NCBI RefSeq assembly: GCF_001440395.1
Contig: NZ_LLXZ01000205.1
Location: forward strand, 129,424-193,423
DNA length: 64,000 nt
Origin: Bradyrhizobium jicamae
GTDB lineage: Bacteria > Pseudomonadota > Alphaproteobacteria > Rhizobiales > Xanthobacteraceae
Direction of reading: 5' to 3'
Part shown: in pieces, positions 9,427-16,963 of the stretch
Layout of the letters: every line of letters begins with the position of its first letter
Numbering within the stretch: position 1 is the stretch's first letter
Position numbers and translations under genes: made by a program
The notes under the pieces: generated by a model
Database searches by the model: none
Seen by the model: only the letters and a program-made list of their open reading frames with translations
What the model was told of the DNA's origin: nothing

Positions 9427-9831
9427 ATGCATGCCCGCGAAATGATCGGCACTCACCCGGCCGTCCAGGGCCAGGTCAGCGACGCCTTGATCCGCTGCAT
9501 CGAGGAATGCTACTCCTGCGCCCAGATCTGCACTTCCTGTGCCGACGCCTGCCTGTCCGAGAAAATGGTGCAGGAGCTGACCCAGTGCATCCGGCTGGAT
9601 CTCGATTGCGCCGACATCTGCAACATCACCGGCCGCATCATGACCCGCCGGACCGGCTCCGACGACGAAGTGATGCGCCGCATGCTCAGCGTCTGCGCCG
9701 CGGCCTGCCGGCTGTGCGCGGAGGAGTGCCAAAAGCACGCTGCCATGCATGAGCATTGCCGCATCTGCGCCGAAAGCTGCCGCCGCTGCATGGAGGCCTG
9801 CCAGGAAGTCGCCCGGGGCATGGCGCACTAA
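9427..9831 (+). CDS. four-helix-bundle copper storage protein (Csp family)
   Basis: This 134-residue protein contains 18 cysteines, most spaced as CxxxC along predicted helices: CIEECYSCAQICTSCADAC, then CAAACRLCAEEC, then CRICAESCRRCMEAC. That pattern is diagnostic of Csp copper storage proteins, tetrameric four-helix bundles whose core thiols bind many Cu(I) ions. There is no signal peptide, so it resembles cytosolic Csp3 rather than exported Csp1. A good ribosome site (AAGGAG) lies about ten bases before the ATG. It is divergent from the cus operon with about 220 bases between, so the two are probably co-regulated by copper, although I could not pick out a convincing CueR box. Confidence 0.9.
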   Translation: MHAREMIGTHPAVQGQVSDALIRCIEECYSCAQICTSCADACLSEKMVQELTQCIRLDLDCADICNITGRIMTRRTGSDDEVMRRMLSVCAAACRLCAEECQKHAAMHEHCRICAESCRRCMEACQEVARGMAH

Positions 9832-9841
9832 AACGGGCAGA

Positions 9842-10477
9842 TCAGCCCTCGCGCCGGAATATGCTGAACTGGAAGGCCTGCCGCGCGCCCCAAGGCGTCG
9901 CATGCTCGTGCCGCTGCGTATCGATCAGTTGGAACGCGGCGCCGAGCGTCTGGCCAAGGCTCGCGTTGTCGTAGCGCGCGACCGGCAGGCCGCTGCATTT
10001 CTCCGGGCCGTCGGGCGCGAAGGTCGCGATGATGGCGTGACCGCCGATCCTGAGGCCACCCCTGAGGCTGGCGATGTAGGCTTCGCGATCGCTGGCGTCG
10101 GTGAGAAAGTGAAACGCCGCCCGGTCGTGCCAGATATCGTAGGCCCTCGCCGGCTTCCAGGTCGTCACATCAGCGACGATCCACCTGACCTTCTCCGCGC
10201 TGGCGCCGAGATGACTCTCAAGCCGGCTGCGCGCGACCGTCAAAGCCGCGGCGGACAGATCGAGCACCGTGACATCCTCAAAGCCCTGCTCGACGAGACT
10301 GTCGACCAGCCGCGACGCGCCGCCGCCGATGTCGATGATGGCGGACTCGTCAGTTGCGCCCGCCTGCACGATCAGGTCGAGCGAAGGTGCCGCGCTTTGC
10401 TGAAACCAGCTGACCTCGTTTTCGCCCTTCGTCGTGTAGACGTTGTCCCAATGGGCTTGGCGGCTGGTCGCTTCCAT
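9842..10477 (-). CDS. class I SAM-dependent methyltransferase
   Basis: 211 residues with a Rossmann-type SAM-binding motif I (IIDIGGGASRLVDSLVEQG, about residues 46-64), an acidic motif II (VTVLDLSAAAL) and a motif around WIVADVTTW. The N-terminus HWDNVYTTKGENEVSWFQ is shared with a group of small-molecule methyltransferases annotated only as class I SAM methyltransferases. HDRAAFHFLTD fits the post-motif-IV region. It converges on the copper storage gene with ten bases between stops, so it is a separate transcription unit. It transfers a methyl group from SAM to an unknown acceptor in the cytoplasm. Confidence 0.82.
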   Translation of the reverse strand: MEATSRQAHWDNVYTTKGENEVSWFQQSAAPSLDLIVQAGATDESAIIDIGGGASRLVDSLVEQGFEDVTVLDLSAAALTVARSRLESHLGASAEKVRWIVADVTTWKPARAYDIWHDRAAFHFLTDASDREAYIASLRGGLRIGGHAIIATFAPDGPEKCSGLPVARYDNASLGQTLGAAFQLIDTQRHEHATPWGARQAFQFSIFRREG

Positions 10478-10674
10478 CGAAACTCTCCCGATCGGAGGTT
10501 CAATATATGAGCGTCCCGGTCCTCAACAACAGATCATCAGATTAAGGGATGCATAACCAGCGGGATATGCCCCACTAACCACGATGGGAACCTGCCAAAA
10601 TCGCACTTTCGCAGCAGAAGAAGAAGCTCAGGCGCGTAACCGCATTTCCAGGCTTGACCGATCCATAGCTTGGC

Positions 10675-10706
10675 GGTTATGGATAACCGATAACCCGGAA
10701 GTTATC
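10675..10706. promoter_or_regulatory. paired inverted repeats, candidate ArsR operator
   Basis: Two palindromes lie back to back just before the regulator start at 10715. GGTTATGGATAACC occupies 10675-10688 and GATAACCCGGAAGTTATC occupies 10689-10706. The shared half-site is (G)GATAAC/GTTATC(C). The position, immediately upstream of an ArsR-type regulator, fits autorepression. Binding is inferred from symmetry and location only. Confidence 0.5.
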
Positions 10707-10714
10707 GATCTCCG

Positions 10715-11038
10715 ATGCCCAACACCCACGACGTGCTCTTTCGAACTCTCGCTGATCCGACCCGCCGGGCGATCTTCGAGCGCCTGTGCCGCGAAGGCGA
10801 GCAGACCGTCGGGGCGCTGACGGCCCGCGCCGGCATCTCTCAGCCGGCGGTCTCAAAACATCTCGGCGTGCTGAAACAGGCCGGGCTGGTGCGCGACCGC
10901 CATGAAGGCCGGCAAACGCATTACAGCGCGCAACTCGGCGCCCTCGCCCCGCTGATCGACTGGACCAGCGAGATGGCGGGGTTCTGGCAACGAAGATTCG
11001 ACGATCTCGAAGACCTGCTCAAACGGATGGACCAATGA
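10715..11038 (+). CDS. ArsR-family transcriptional regulator
   Basis: A 107-residue winged-helix regulator. The segment LFRTLADPTRRAIFERL is the family's N-terminal signature. The recognition region is TARAGISQPAVSKHLGVLKQAGLV and the wing is VRDRHEGRQTHY. The metal-binding cysteine motif of ArsR/SmtB (ELCVCDL) is absent, so it is likely of the metal-independent type often paired with SRPBCC proteins. It overlaps the next gene by ATGA (11035-11038), so the pair is translationally coupled. It probably represses its own operon through the palindromes just upstream. The effector is unknown. Confidence 0.9.
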   Translation: MPNTHDVLFRTLADPTRRAIFERLCREGEQTVGALTARAGISQPAVSKHLGVLKQAGLVRDRHEGRQTHYSAQLGALAPLIDWTSEMAGFWQRRFDDLEDLLKRMDQ

Positions 11039-11469
11039 CCAACAGTGCTGCGACCGAAACGCGTTCCGTCGTCGTCGAACGCGAGATGCCTCATCCGCCG
11101 GAAAAGCTCTGGCGCGCGCTCACGCAACCGCATCTGATCGAGGAGTGGCTGATGAAGAACGACTTCAAGCCTGCCGTCGGCCACCGCTTCAATCTGCGCG
11201 GCGAATGGGGCGGCGTGCTCGACTGCGAGGTTCTCGCCATCGAGCCGAACAAGGCGCTGTCCTACACCTGGAATTTCAACCATGACGATGCGGCCTTCGC
11301 TTTGCAGAGCGTCGTGACCTTCACGCTGACGCCAACGCGCACCGGTACCCTCCTGCGCATGGAGCAGACCGGCTTCCGGCCGGACCAGAAGCAGGCCTAT
11401 GGCGGCGCGCATGCCGGATGGAAGCAGTTCTTCGAAAAACTGGAAGAACTCGTAGCGCGGGCGGACTGA
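11035..11469 (+). CDS. SRPBCC (AHSA1-like) domain protein
   Basis: 144 residues forming one START/Bet v1-like domain of the AHSA1 group. Typical segments are REMPHPPEKLWRALTQPHLI at the N-terminus, NDFKPAVGHRFNLRGEWGGV, and the C-terminal TLLRMEQTGFRPDQ. The fold has a deep hydrophobic cavity. It is coupled to the preceding ArsR regulator by an ATGA overlap, a pairing widespread in proteobacteria and repeated at 19.5-20.3 kb in this window. It may bind or sense a hydrophobic ligand, but the ligand is not known. Confidence 0.87.
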   Translation: MTNSAATETRSVVVEREMPHPPEKLWRALTQPHLIEEWLMKNDFKPAVGHRFNLRGEWGGVLDCEVLAIEPNKALSYTWNFNHDDAAFALQSVVTFTLTPTRTGTLLRMEQTGFRPDQKQAYGGAHAGWKQFFEKLEELVARAD

Positions 11470-11513
11470 AACCGCGGCATCGCGCTCCGTCTCTTCTTCA
11501 AAAGGAGGTCTCA

Positions 11514-11720
11514 TTGAACTGGAACAATCGGATCCGGCAGATCCACCGTTGGCTATCCATTGCCTTCACGGTAGCCGTCATCGTCAACATCGTCGCCATG
11601 ATGCAGGGGCAACCAGCCGTCTGGGTCGGCCTGCTGGCGCTGCTCCCGCTCATCCTGCTGCTGCTTTCTGGGCTATACATGTTCGCATTGCCCTACGCCG
11701 CCAAATGGCGCAGCGGCTGA
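11514..11720 (+). CDS. small two-helix membrane protein
   Basis: A 68-residue protein read from a TTG at 11514, because an excellent ribosome site (AAAAGGAGG, 11501-11508) lies six bases before it and no ATG is suitably placed. It contains two hydrophobic helices, WLSIAFTVAVIVNIVAMM and WVGLLALLPLILLLLSGLYM, joined by a short polar loop (QGQPAV). Its start NWNNRIRQIHRWLS resembles the N-terminus of PepSY-associated membrane helices. It sits in the ArsR-SRPBCC operon, 44 bases after the SRPBCC gene. Function unknown. Confidence 0.75.
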   Translation: MNWNNRIRQIHRWLSIAFTVAVIVNIVAMMQGQPAVWVGLLALLPLILLLLSGLYMFALPYAAKWRSG

Positions 11721-11737
11721 AGCTGCGCCGGACAGGA

Positions 11738-12220
11738 ATGAACGCCATGGCACAAACGACGTCGAAGGCCGCAAAAAAGACCACCGCAAAGAAAACCGCG
11801 GCAAAGCAGCCCGCTGCAAAGCCTGTGCTGCTCTCGGGCGGCAATCCTCAGATCGCCAAGGGGTACGGCGACGCGCCGGTGCAGGCCTACATCGCGGCGA
11901 TACCCGGCTGGAAACGCGATCTCGGGCGCCAACTCGACGCGCTGATCGTGCGCACCGTCCCCGGCGTGCACAAGGCGGTGAAATGGAATTCGCCGTTTTA
12001 CGGTACCGAGGAACAGGGTCCCTGGTTCCTCAGCTTTCATTGCTTCACCAAATACATCAAGGTGACGTTCTTCCGCGGCACCTCGCTGTGCCCTGTCCCC
12101 TCAGGCGAATCCAAGCACAATGAAGTGCGCTATCTCGACATCCATGAGGGCGAGCTTGATGAGGTCCAATTCTGCGCCTGGGTGAAGCAGGCGAGCCAAT
12201 TGCCCGGCGAACGGTTGTGA
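11738..12220 (+). CDS. DUF1801 domain protein
   Basis: 160 residues from the ATG at 11738. An N-terminal tail rich in Lys and Ala (SKAAKKTTAKKTAAKQPAAK) precedes a DUF1801/YdhG-like domain that begins VQAYIAAIPGWKRDLGRQLD and includes VKWNSPFYG and the closing HEGELDEVQFCAWVKQA. Members of this fold have been called iron-chaperone-like, but their biochemical role is not established. The basic tail could contact nucleic acid; that is a guess. It overlaps the start of the next DUF1801 gene, with which it forms a tandem pair of related genes. Confidence 0.82.
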   Translation: MNAMAQTTSKAAKKTTAKKTAAKQPAAKPVLLSGGNPQIAKGYGDAPVQAYIAAIPGWKRDLGRQLDALIVRTVPGVHKAVKWNSPFYGTEEQGPWFLSFHCFTKYIKVTFFRGTSLCPVPSGESKHNEVRYLDIHEGELDEVQFCAWVKQASQLPGERL

Positions 12221-12693
12221 GCGGAATGACAACAGCCATGAAGAAAGCAACAAGCATGAAGAAGAGCGGCGCGAACGAGGCAAAAGGCGGCAGCTCTCCC
12301 GCTCAACACATCGATGCGCGTATCAAGGAGCTCAGCGACTGGCGCGGCGAGACGCTCGCGCGTGTCCGAAGCATCATCAAGCAGGCCGTCCCCGACGTGG
12401 TCGAGGAATGGAAGTGGCGCGGCGTGCCGGTGTGGGAGCACGAGGGCATCATTTGCACCGGCGAAACCTACAAGGCGGTCGTGAAGATGACCTTCGCCAA
12501 GGGCGCCGCGCTGGATGATCCTTCAGGCCTCTTCAATTCCAGCCTGGAAGGCAACGTCCGACGCGCCATCGATATCCACGAGGGCGACAAGATCAATGAA
12601 AAGGCGCTGAAGGCGCTCATTCGCGAGGCCGCGGCGCTGAATGCATCAGCGCGAGCGGCCACACGCGCGCGGAAGAAATCGAACAGCGCCTGA
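12217..12693 (+). CDS. DUF1801 domain protein, second copy
   Basis: 158 residues from a GTG that overlaps the previous stop (GTGA at 12217). An ATG at 12226 is an equally possible start. The N-terminus is basic (MKKATSMKKSG) and the DUF1801 core runs from HIDARIKELSDWRGETLARV through WKWRGVPVWEHEGIICTGE to HEGDKINEKALKALIREA. It is a diverged relative of the preceding gene, sharing the pattern (K/E)WKWxGxP(V/F)W and a C-terminal HEGD motif. It is the last gene of the ArsR-led operon and converges on the aconitase-family gene. Confidence 0.82.
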   Translation: MSGMTTAMKKATSMKKSGANEAKGGSSPAQHIDARIKELSDWRGETLARVRSIIKQAVPDVVEEWKWRGVPVWEHEGIICTGETYKAVVKMTFAKGAALDDPSGLFNSSLEGNVRRAIDIHEGDKINEKALKALIREAAALNASARAATRARKKSNSA

Positions 12694-12711
12694 GGCGGCG
12701 GCTACCTGATT

Positions 12712-14670
12712 TCAGGACGATGACTGCGCGCGCAATTGCTCAAAGCTCACGATGCGGCCGGCGATCGCACTGGCCGCCACCGTGGACGGGCTTGCCAGCC
12801 ACACCTGGCCTGGCCCGGAGCGTCCCGGAAAATTGCGGTTGATCGCGCTCACCGTCACCTGATCGGCGCGCTCGGAGACTCCAGGGCCGGCATTCACGCA
12901 GGCGCCGCAGCCCGGCTCGATCAGTTCGACGCCGGCGCGCTCGAACACGTCGATCATGCCGTGCTGCAGGCAATAGTCGCGAACATCCTGACTGCCGAAC
13001 TGTAGGAAGAAGCGTGTTCCCGCGGCAACGCGCATGCCATGCCTTGCAGCCCATTCGAGCACAGCATGGTAATGCAGGATATCCTCGCGCTTGCCGCCGG
13101 TGCACGAGCCGCCATAGGCGATATCGATCCCCACTGTCTCAGCCAGCTCCGATATGGCGACGCCATGTCCGGGATCGGCGGGCCGCGCCAGCATCGGCTC
13201 GAGCCTCTCGCATTCGACCTCGATGATGTGCGCGAGCGCGGCGCCTTCGTCGCTGCGCATCCACGGCTCAAGCTGCAGGTCGATGCCGCGCCGCTCCCTG
13301 ACAAACCGGCACGTCTCTTCGTCGGGAATCACAATCCCGCTGAAGCCGCCGATCTCCGCGACCATGTTGGTCAGGGTCGCGCGTTCGTCCGTGGAAAGAC
13401 CCGATAGCGCTTCGCCGCAATACTCGATCACCTGGCCGATCGCGCTGCCCTCGCGAACGTAAGGCAAGCGCAGCAGATGCAGGACGATATCTTTTGCCTC
13501 GACGCCCGCCGGTATCCGGCCATTGAGCCGCACCCGGCAGGTCCGAGGCACTTCAACGCGCACCTCTCCCGTCACCCAGGCATTCGCCATCTCGGTCGTA
13601 CCGATGCCGAACGCCAAAGCGCCCAAGGCCCCACAATGGGGCGTATGGGAGTCGGTGCCGACGACCAACTGGCCCGGCTTCACATAACGCTCGGCCATGA
13701 TCGAGTGGCTGATGCCTTCCGAACCATCGCGGTCCGCAAGGTAACCGTGCAGGCGCAGCCCGTGCCTCTCGCAGAATTGCTGCTGGACCTTGGCCAATGC
13801 CTGCGCCGCCTCAAGCAACCCCCGCGCACGCCGTTCCGCCGACATGCTCCGATGAATGAACGGCAAGTGATCGCCGAAGCAGACAATGCTCGCGCGATCG
13901 TGCAACGTAATCTGATCGCCCATTTCCCGGCTCAGGAAGCTGGCGCACATCGGCGTCACGTATTCATGGGCGTAGCGCCAGTCGGCCGTCGCAAAGATCG
14001 CCTGACCGGGAAAGACCGCATCGCAGTTGCCGGTGGAAGCGCGCGCAACGATTTTTTCGGCATAGGTCATCGGCCGCGATGCGATGGTATGCGCCGTCGG
14101 CGACCATCCGTCTCTTCGCGCCCGTGTCAGCTTGAACAGCCCTCCCCGGCGAATGAGCTCCGCAGTGAGTTCATCCTCGCCCTGCGTAAACTCGCTGACG
14201 GGAATGCTCTCGCCGCGGCGGATGCGTTCGACCAGCCCGAAGTCGGTCGAGGTGTAGATGCCGAGGTTGCGGCAGTTCTGCCGATAGATGCGCTCAAAAC
14301 TTTCCGCGATCACCAGCCGGATGCCGGCGCACCACTCGGCATAAGGGCTGGCCTCGCGCGAGGAGCCCTTGCCATAGCGGCGTCCGGCCACCGTCACGCC
14401 GAACCCGCCAGCCTTGACGCTGCCGACTGACACCGGCAGGCGCCGACCGCATTTCAGGCCGTGATAGGGATAGTCCCCGAGCTTTTCGTCATAGTAGTAA
14501 CAGATGGCGGCCGGCGTGATTTCGTCGGTCGACACGTCGCTGCGCAACGGCAACGCGTCGGCCAGCGAAATGTCCGCTCCTCCCAATTGACGCTCAACCA
14601 TATCGGCGTCATCAGAAAGAAACAGGATGCGGCCATCAAATCTGACCTGCTCGTTCGATGCGGTCGCCAT
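12712..14670 (-). CDS. single-chain aconitase/isopropylmalate-isomerase family hydratase, swivel domain first
   Basis: 652 residues joining both parts of a LeuCD-type enzyme, with the small swivel domain at the N-terminus and the [4Fe-4S] domain after it, the reverse of aconitase A. The swivel domain carries STDEITPAA (about residue 47) and RRYGKGSSREASPY with the active-site serine pair near 103-104. The large domain carries DSHTPHCGALGALAFGIGTT and the three cluster cysteines, GSCTGG at about 523 and CGAC at about 588 and 591. All key residues seem intact, so it should be an active hydro-lyase or isomerase on a hydroxy-di- or tricarboxylate. With a CoA-transferase and an HMG-CoA-lyase-like gene just upstream, a citramalate/citraconate-type substrate is plausible. 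Confidence 0.85.
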   Translation of the reverse strand: MATASNEQVRFDGRILFLSDDADMVERQLGGADISLADALPLRSDVSTDEITPAAICYYYDEKLGDYPYHGLKCGRRLPVSVGSVKAGGFGVTVAGRRYGKGSSREASPYAEWCAGIRLVIAESFERIYRQNCRNLGIYTSTDFGLVERIRRGESIPVSEFTQGEDELTAELIRRGGLFKLTRARRDGWSPTAHTIASRPMTYAEKIVARASTGNCDAVFPGQAIFATADWRYAHEYVTPMCASFLSREMGDQITLHDRASIVCFGDHLPFIHRSMSAERRARGLLEAAQALAKVQQQFCERHGLRLHGYLADRDGSEGISHSIMAERYVKPGQLVVGTDSHTPHCGALGALAFGIGTTEMANAWVTGEVRVEVPRTCRVRLNGRIPAGVEAKDIVLHLLRLPYVREGSAIGQVIEYCGEALSGLSTDERATLTNMVAEIGGFSGIVIPDEETCRFVRERRGIDLQLEPWMRSDEGAALAHIIEVECERLEPMLARPADPGHGVAISELAETVGIDIAYGGSCTGGKREDILHYHAVLEWAARHGMRVAAGTRFFLQFGSQDVRDYCLQHGMIDVFERAGVELIEPGCGACVNAGPGVSERADQVTVSAINRNFPGRSGPGQVWLASPSTVAASAIAGRIVSFEQLRAQSSS

Positions 14671-14682
14671 GACGCCCCCTTC

Positions 14683-15678
14683 TCACTCGGCGGTAATGCC
14701 GAGAGCGCGGACGAGTTCACCGCGCGCCTGATAGTCGACCGCGATCTGGCGCTTGAAATCATCGGGCGTGCCGCCGACCGCGACCATGCCCTGCTTGTCC
14801 AGCCAGGCGCGCATCGTGTCGGTGCCAAGGATCTGGTTCACTTCCTTGTTCAACGCCGCGATCACGGACGCCGGCGCCTTCTTCGGCAGCATGAAGCCGA
14901 TATAGCTGATGATCTTGAACCCCGGGAACGTCTCGCTGATGGCGGGCACGTTGGGCAGCAGCGGATAGCGCTTCTCCGAGGTGACGCCGAGCACCTTGAG
15001 CTTCCCCGCCGTCGCCAGCGGCTCTACCGCCGTCGGCGCGCCGAACAATAGCGGGATCTGTCCGCCCAGCAGGTCGTTCACCGAGGCCGCGGTTCCCTTG
15101 TAGGGAATGTGGGTCATGGTGAAGCCGCCGTACTTCTGGAGCATCTCGCCGGCGAGACGGTGCGGCGTCGAGCTGCCCGAACTGCCGAAACTCAGGTTCT
15201 GCGTCTTCTGCTTGCCGAGCGCGACCAGTTCGGCGACCGAATTCGCCGGCACATTGTTGGCGGCGGCCAGCAGCAGCGGCGACCATGAGACATTGACGAC
15301 CGGCTCCATCGCCGTCGACAGGTCGAAATGGTTGCTGGTGGCGAGGTGCGGATCGATGGTGACCATCGCATCCGTCACCATCAGGACGGTGTATCCGTCA
15401 GGCTCGGACCGTGCCGCCGCCTGCGCCGCGATCATGCCGTTGGCGCCCGTCTTGTTCTCGATGACGACGGAGACCTTGAGGTTCTCGCCGAGTTGCTTGC
15501 CGATGATCCGCGCGAGCGCATCAGCCTGCCCGCCCGCGGAATAGCCGACCAGGATGGTGATCGACCGCGACGGGTACGGCTGTGCGCCAGCATTCGACGT
15601 CACGCCAGCCAGCACCATCGCGATGATGGCGACGCCGAGAACCAGCACCTTCCCTCGAAACAGCCTGTCGAAGATCAT
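14683..15678 (-). CDS. Bug-family tripartite tricarboxylate transporter (TTT) substrate-binding protein
   Basis: 331 residues with an N-terminal signal segment (VLVLGVAIIAMVLAGVTSNAGA) and the Bug/TctC hallmarks: QPYPSRSITILVGYSAGGQADALARIIG, VVIENKTGANGMIAAQAAA, SFGSSGSSTPHRLAGEMLQ and FGAPTAVEPLATAGKLKVLGV. Such proteins bind carboxylates in the periplasm. No TctAB permease is present nearby, which is common for orphan Bug receptors in this group. It ends 12 bases before the aconitase-family gene and follows the CoA-transferase on the same strand, so it probably captures the acid degraded by this cluster. Confidence 0.9.
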   Translation of the reverse strand: MIFDRLFRGKVLVLGVAIIAMVLAGVTSNAGAQPYPSRSITILVGYSAGGQADALARIIGKQLGENLKVSVVIENKTGANGMIAAQAAARSEPDGYTVLMVTDAMVTIDPHLATSNHFDLSTAMEPVVNVSWSPLLLAAANNVPANSVAELVALGKQKTQNLSFGSSGSSTPHRLAGEMLQKYGGFTMTHIPYKGTAASVNDLLGGQIPLLFGAPTAVEPLATAGKLKVLGVTSEKRYPLLPNVPAISETFPGFKIISYIGFMLPKKAPASVIAALNKEVNQILGTDTMRAWLDKQGMVAVGGTPDDFKRQIAVDYQARGELVRALGITAE

Positions 15679-15745
15679 GTTCCGCTTCCTCCCTGACTAT
15701 TTTTCTTTTGCGCAGACGGTTGAGACCGCTCTTTCTACTCGCTTG

Positions 15746-16963
15746 CTATGCGGGCACGCTCACCACCGCCGCCAGCACGCCGGCCGAACGCAAGTCCGCA
15801 ATTTCACGCTCCGAATATCCGGCCGCTTGCAGGATTTCGTCGGCGTGCTCGCCGACCCGCGGCGGCTGCCGCGCAAGGCCCGGCCGTTCGCGCGCCTCGC
15901 CGAACTCCACCGGCAGCGCCGGGATTCCGACCAGCGGTCCGCCGCCGAATGCCGACACGGCGGTCGCAAGCAAGCCGCCATTGGCAAGCAGATGCGGATC
16001 GAGCGACAATTCGTCGGGCCGCCCCACCCGCGAATAGGCCACCCGCGCCGTCTCGCATTTTTCGAGGATTTCGTTCAGCGGCAGTTTGGTGATCCGCCGC
16101 TCCAGCTCCGGCCGCATCCACTCGCGCGCTTCGCAGCGATTGGCGTTGCCGATAAGCCTCGGATCGTCGCGCCATTCGTCGAAGCCGAACGCATCGCAAA
16201 AGCGCTGCCAGTGGCCATCAGAGGTGCAGCCGATGAAGACCTGACCGCCGTCGGAAGCGGTGAAAACGTCATACACACCCCAGGCATTTTTCCGCGCCGG
16301 CATCGGCGGCATCGGCCCGCCCGTGACCGCGCTGCCGACGACGACCGCACCAAGCATGAAGGTCGCGCTTTCGAAAAGCGAACTCGCAACCTTCTGTCCC
16401 ACGCCGGTGACGTCGCGCTCGCGCAGCGCGGATAACGCTGCGACCACGCCGAACACGCCGCCGAGAATGTCGATCACGGGCGCGCCGGCGCGTAGCGGCC
16501 GGCCCGGCGGGCCGGTCATATAGGCGAGCCCGGACTGCATCTGCACGACTTCGTCGAGCGCGCCGCGGTTCTCGTACGGGCCCTTCAGAAAACCCTTCAT
16601 CGAGAGATAGACGAGGCGCGGATTGATCTGGCGCAGATCCTCCCAACTGCATTTGAGCCGTTCGATGGTGCCCGGACCGAAATTTTCCAGCACGACATCG
16701 GCATCCCTGACCAACCGGTGCACGACCGCCTGCCCCTCTGATCGTTTCAGGTCGATCGCGATCGAACGCTTGTTGCGGTTGTAGGTCGCGAAGAAGCCGG
16801 CGGCAAAACCCGGCAGCCGCCGCGTCGGATCGCCGTCGGCCGGTTCGATCTTGACGACGTCGGCGCCGAGATCGGCAAACAGCACGCCGGCGCACGGCCC
16901 CATGATGGTGTGGCCGAAATCGAGTACTTTCATCCCGGCAAGCGGTTTGGAGGACGTCGTCAT
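15746..16963 (-). CDS. family III (CaiB/BaiF) CoA-transferase
   Basis: 405 residues of the interlocked-dimer CaiB/BaiF family. The N-terminus (MKVLDFGHTIMGPCAGVLFADLGADVVKIEP) is diagnostic, and LVYLSMKGFLKGPYENRGALDEVVQMQSG and RAGAPVIDILGG follow, the aspartate of the latter being the expected site of the acyl intermediate. These enzymes move CoA between organic acids in the cytoplasm. It overlaps the upstream lyase gene (stop TGA within the start, 16960-16963), so the two are translated together. By context it would activate a hydroxy-diacid as its CoA ester for cleavage by that lyase. Confidence 0.9.
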   Translation of the reverse strand: MTTSSKPLAGMKVLDFGHTIMGPCAGVLFADLGADVVKIEPADGDPTRRLPGFAAGFFATYNRNKRSIAIDLKRSEGQAVVHRLVRDADVVLENFGPGTIERLKCSWEDLRQINPRLVYLSMKGFLKGPYENRGALDEVVQMQSGLAYMTGPPGRPLRAGAPVIDILGGVFGVVAALSALRERDVTGVGQKVASSLFESATFMLGAVVVGSAVTGGPMPPMPARKNAWGVYDVFTASDGGQVFIGCTSDGHWQRFCDAFGFDEWRDDPRLIGNANRCEAREWMRPELERRITKLPLNEILEKCETARVAYSRVGRPDELSLDPHLLANGGLLATAVSAFGGGPLVGIPALPVEFGEARERPGLARQPPRVGEHADEILQAAGYSEREIADLRSAGVLAAVVSVPA

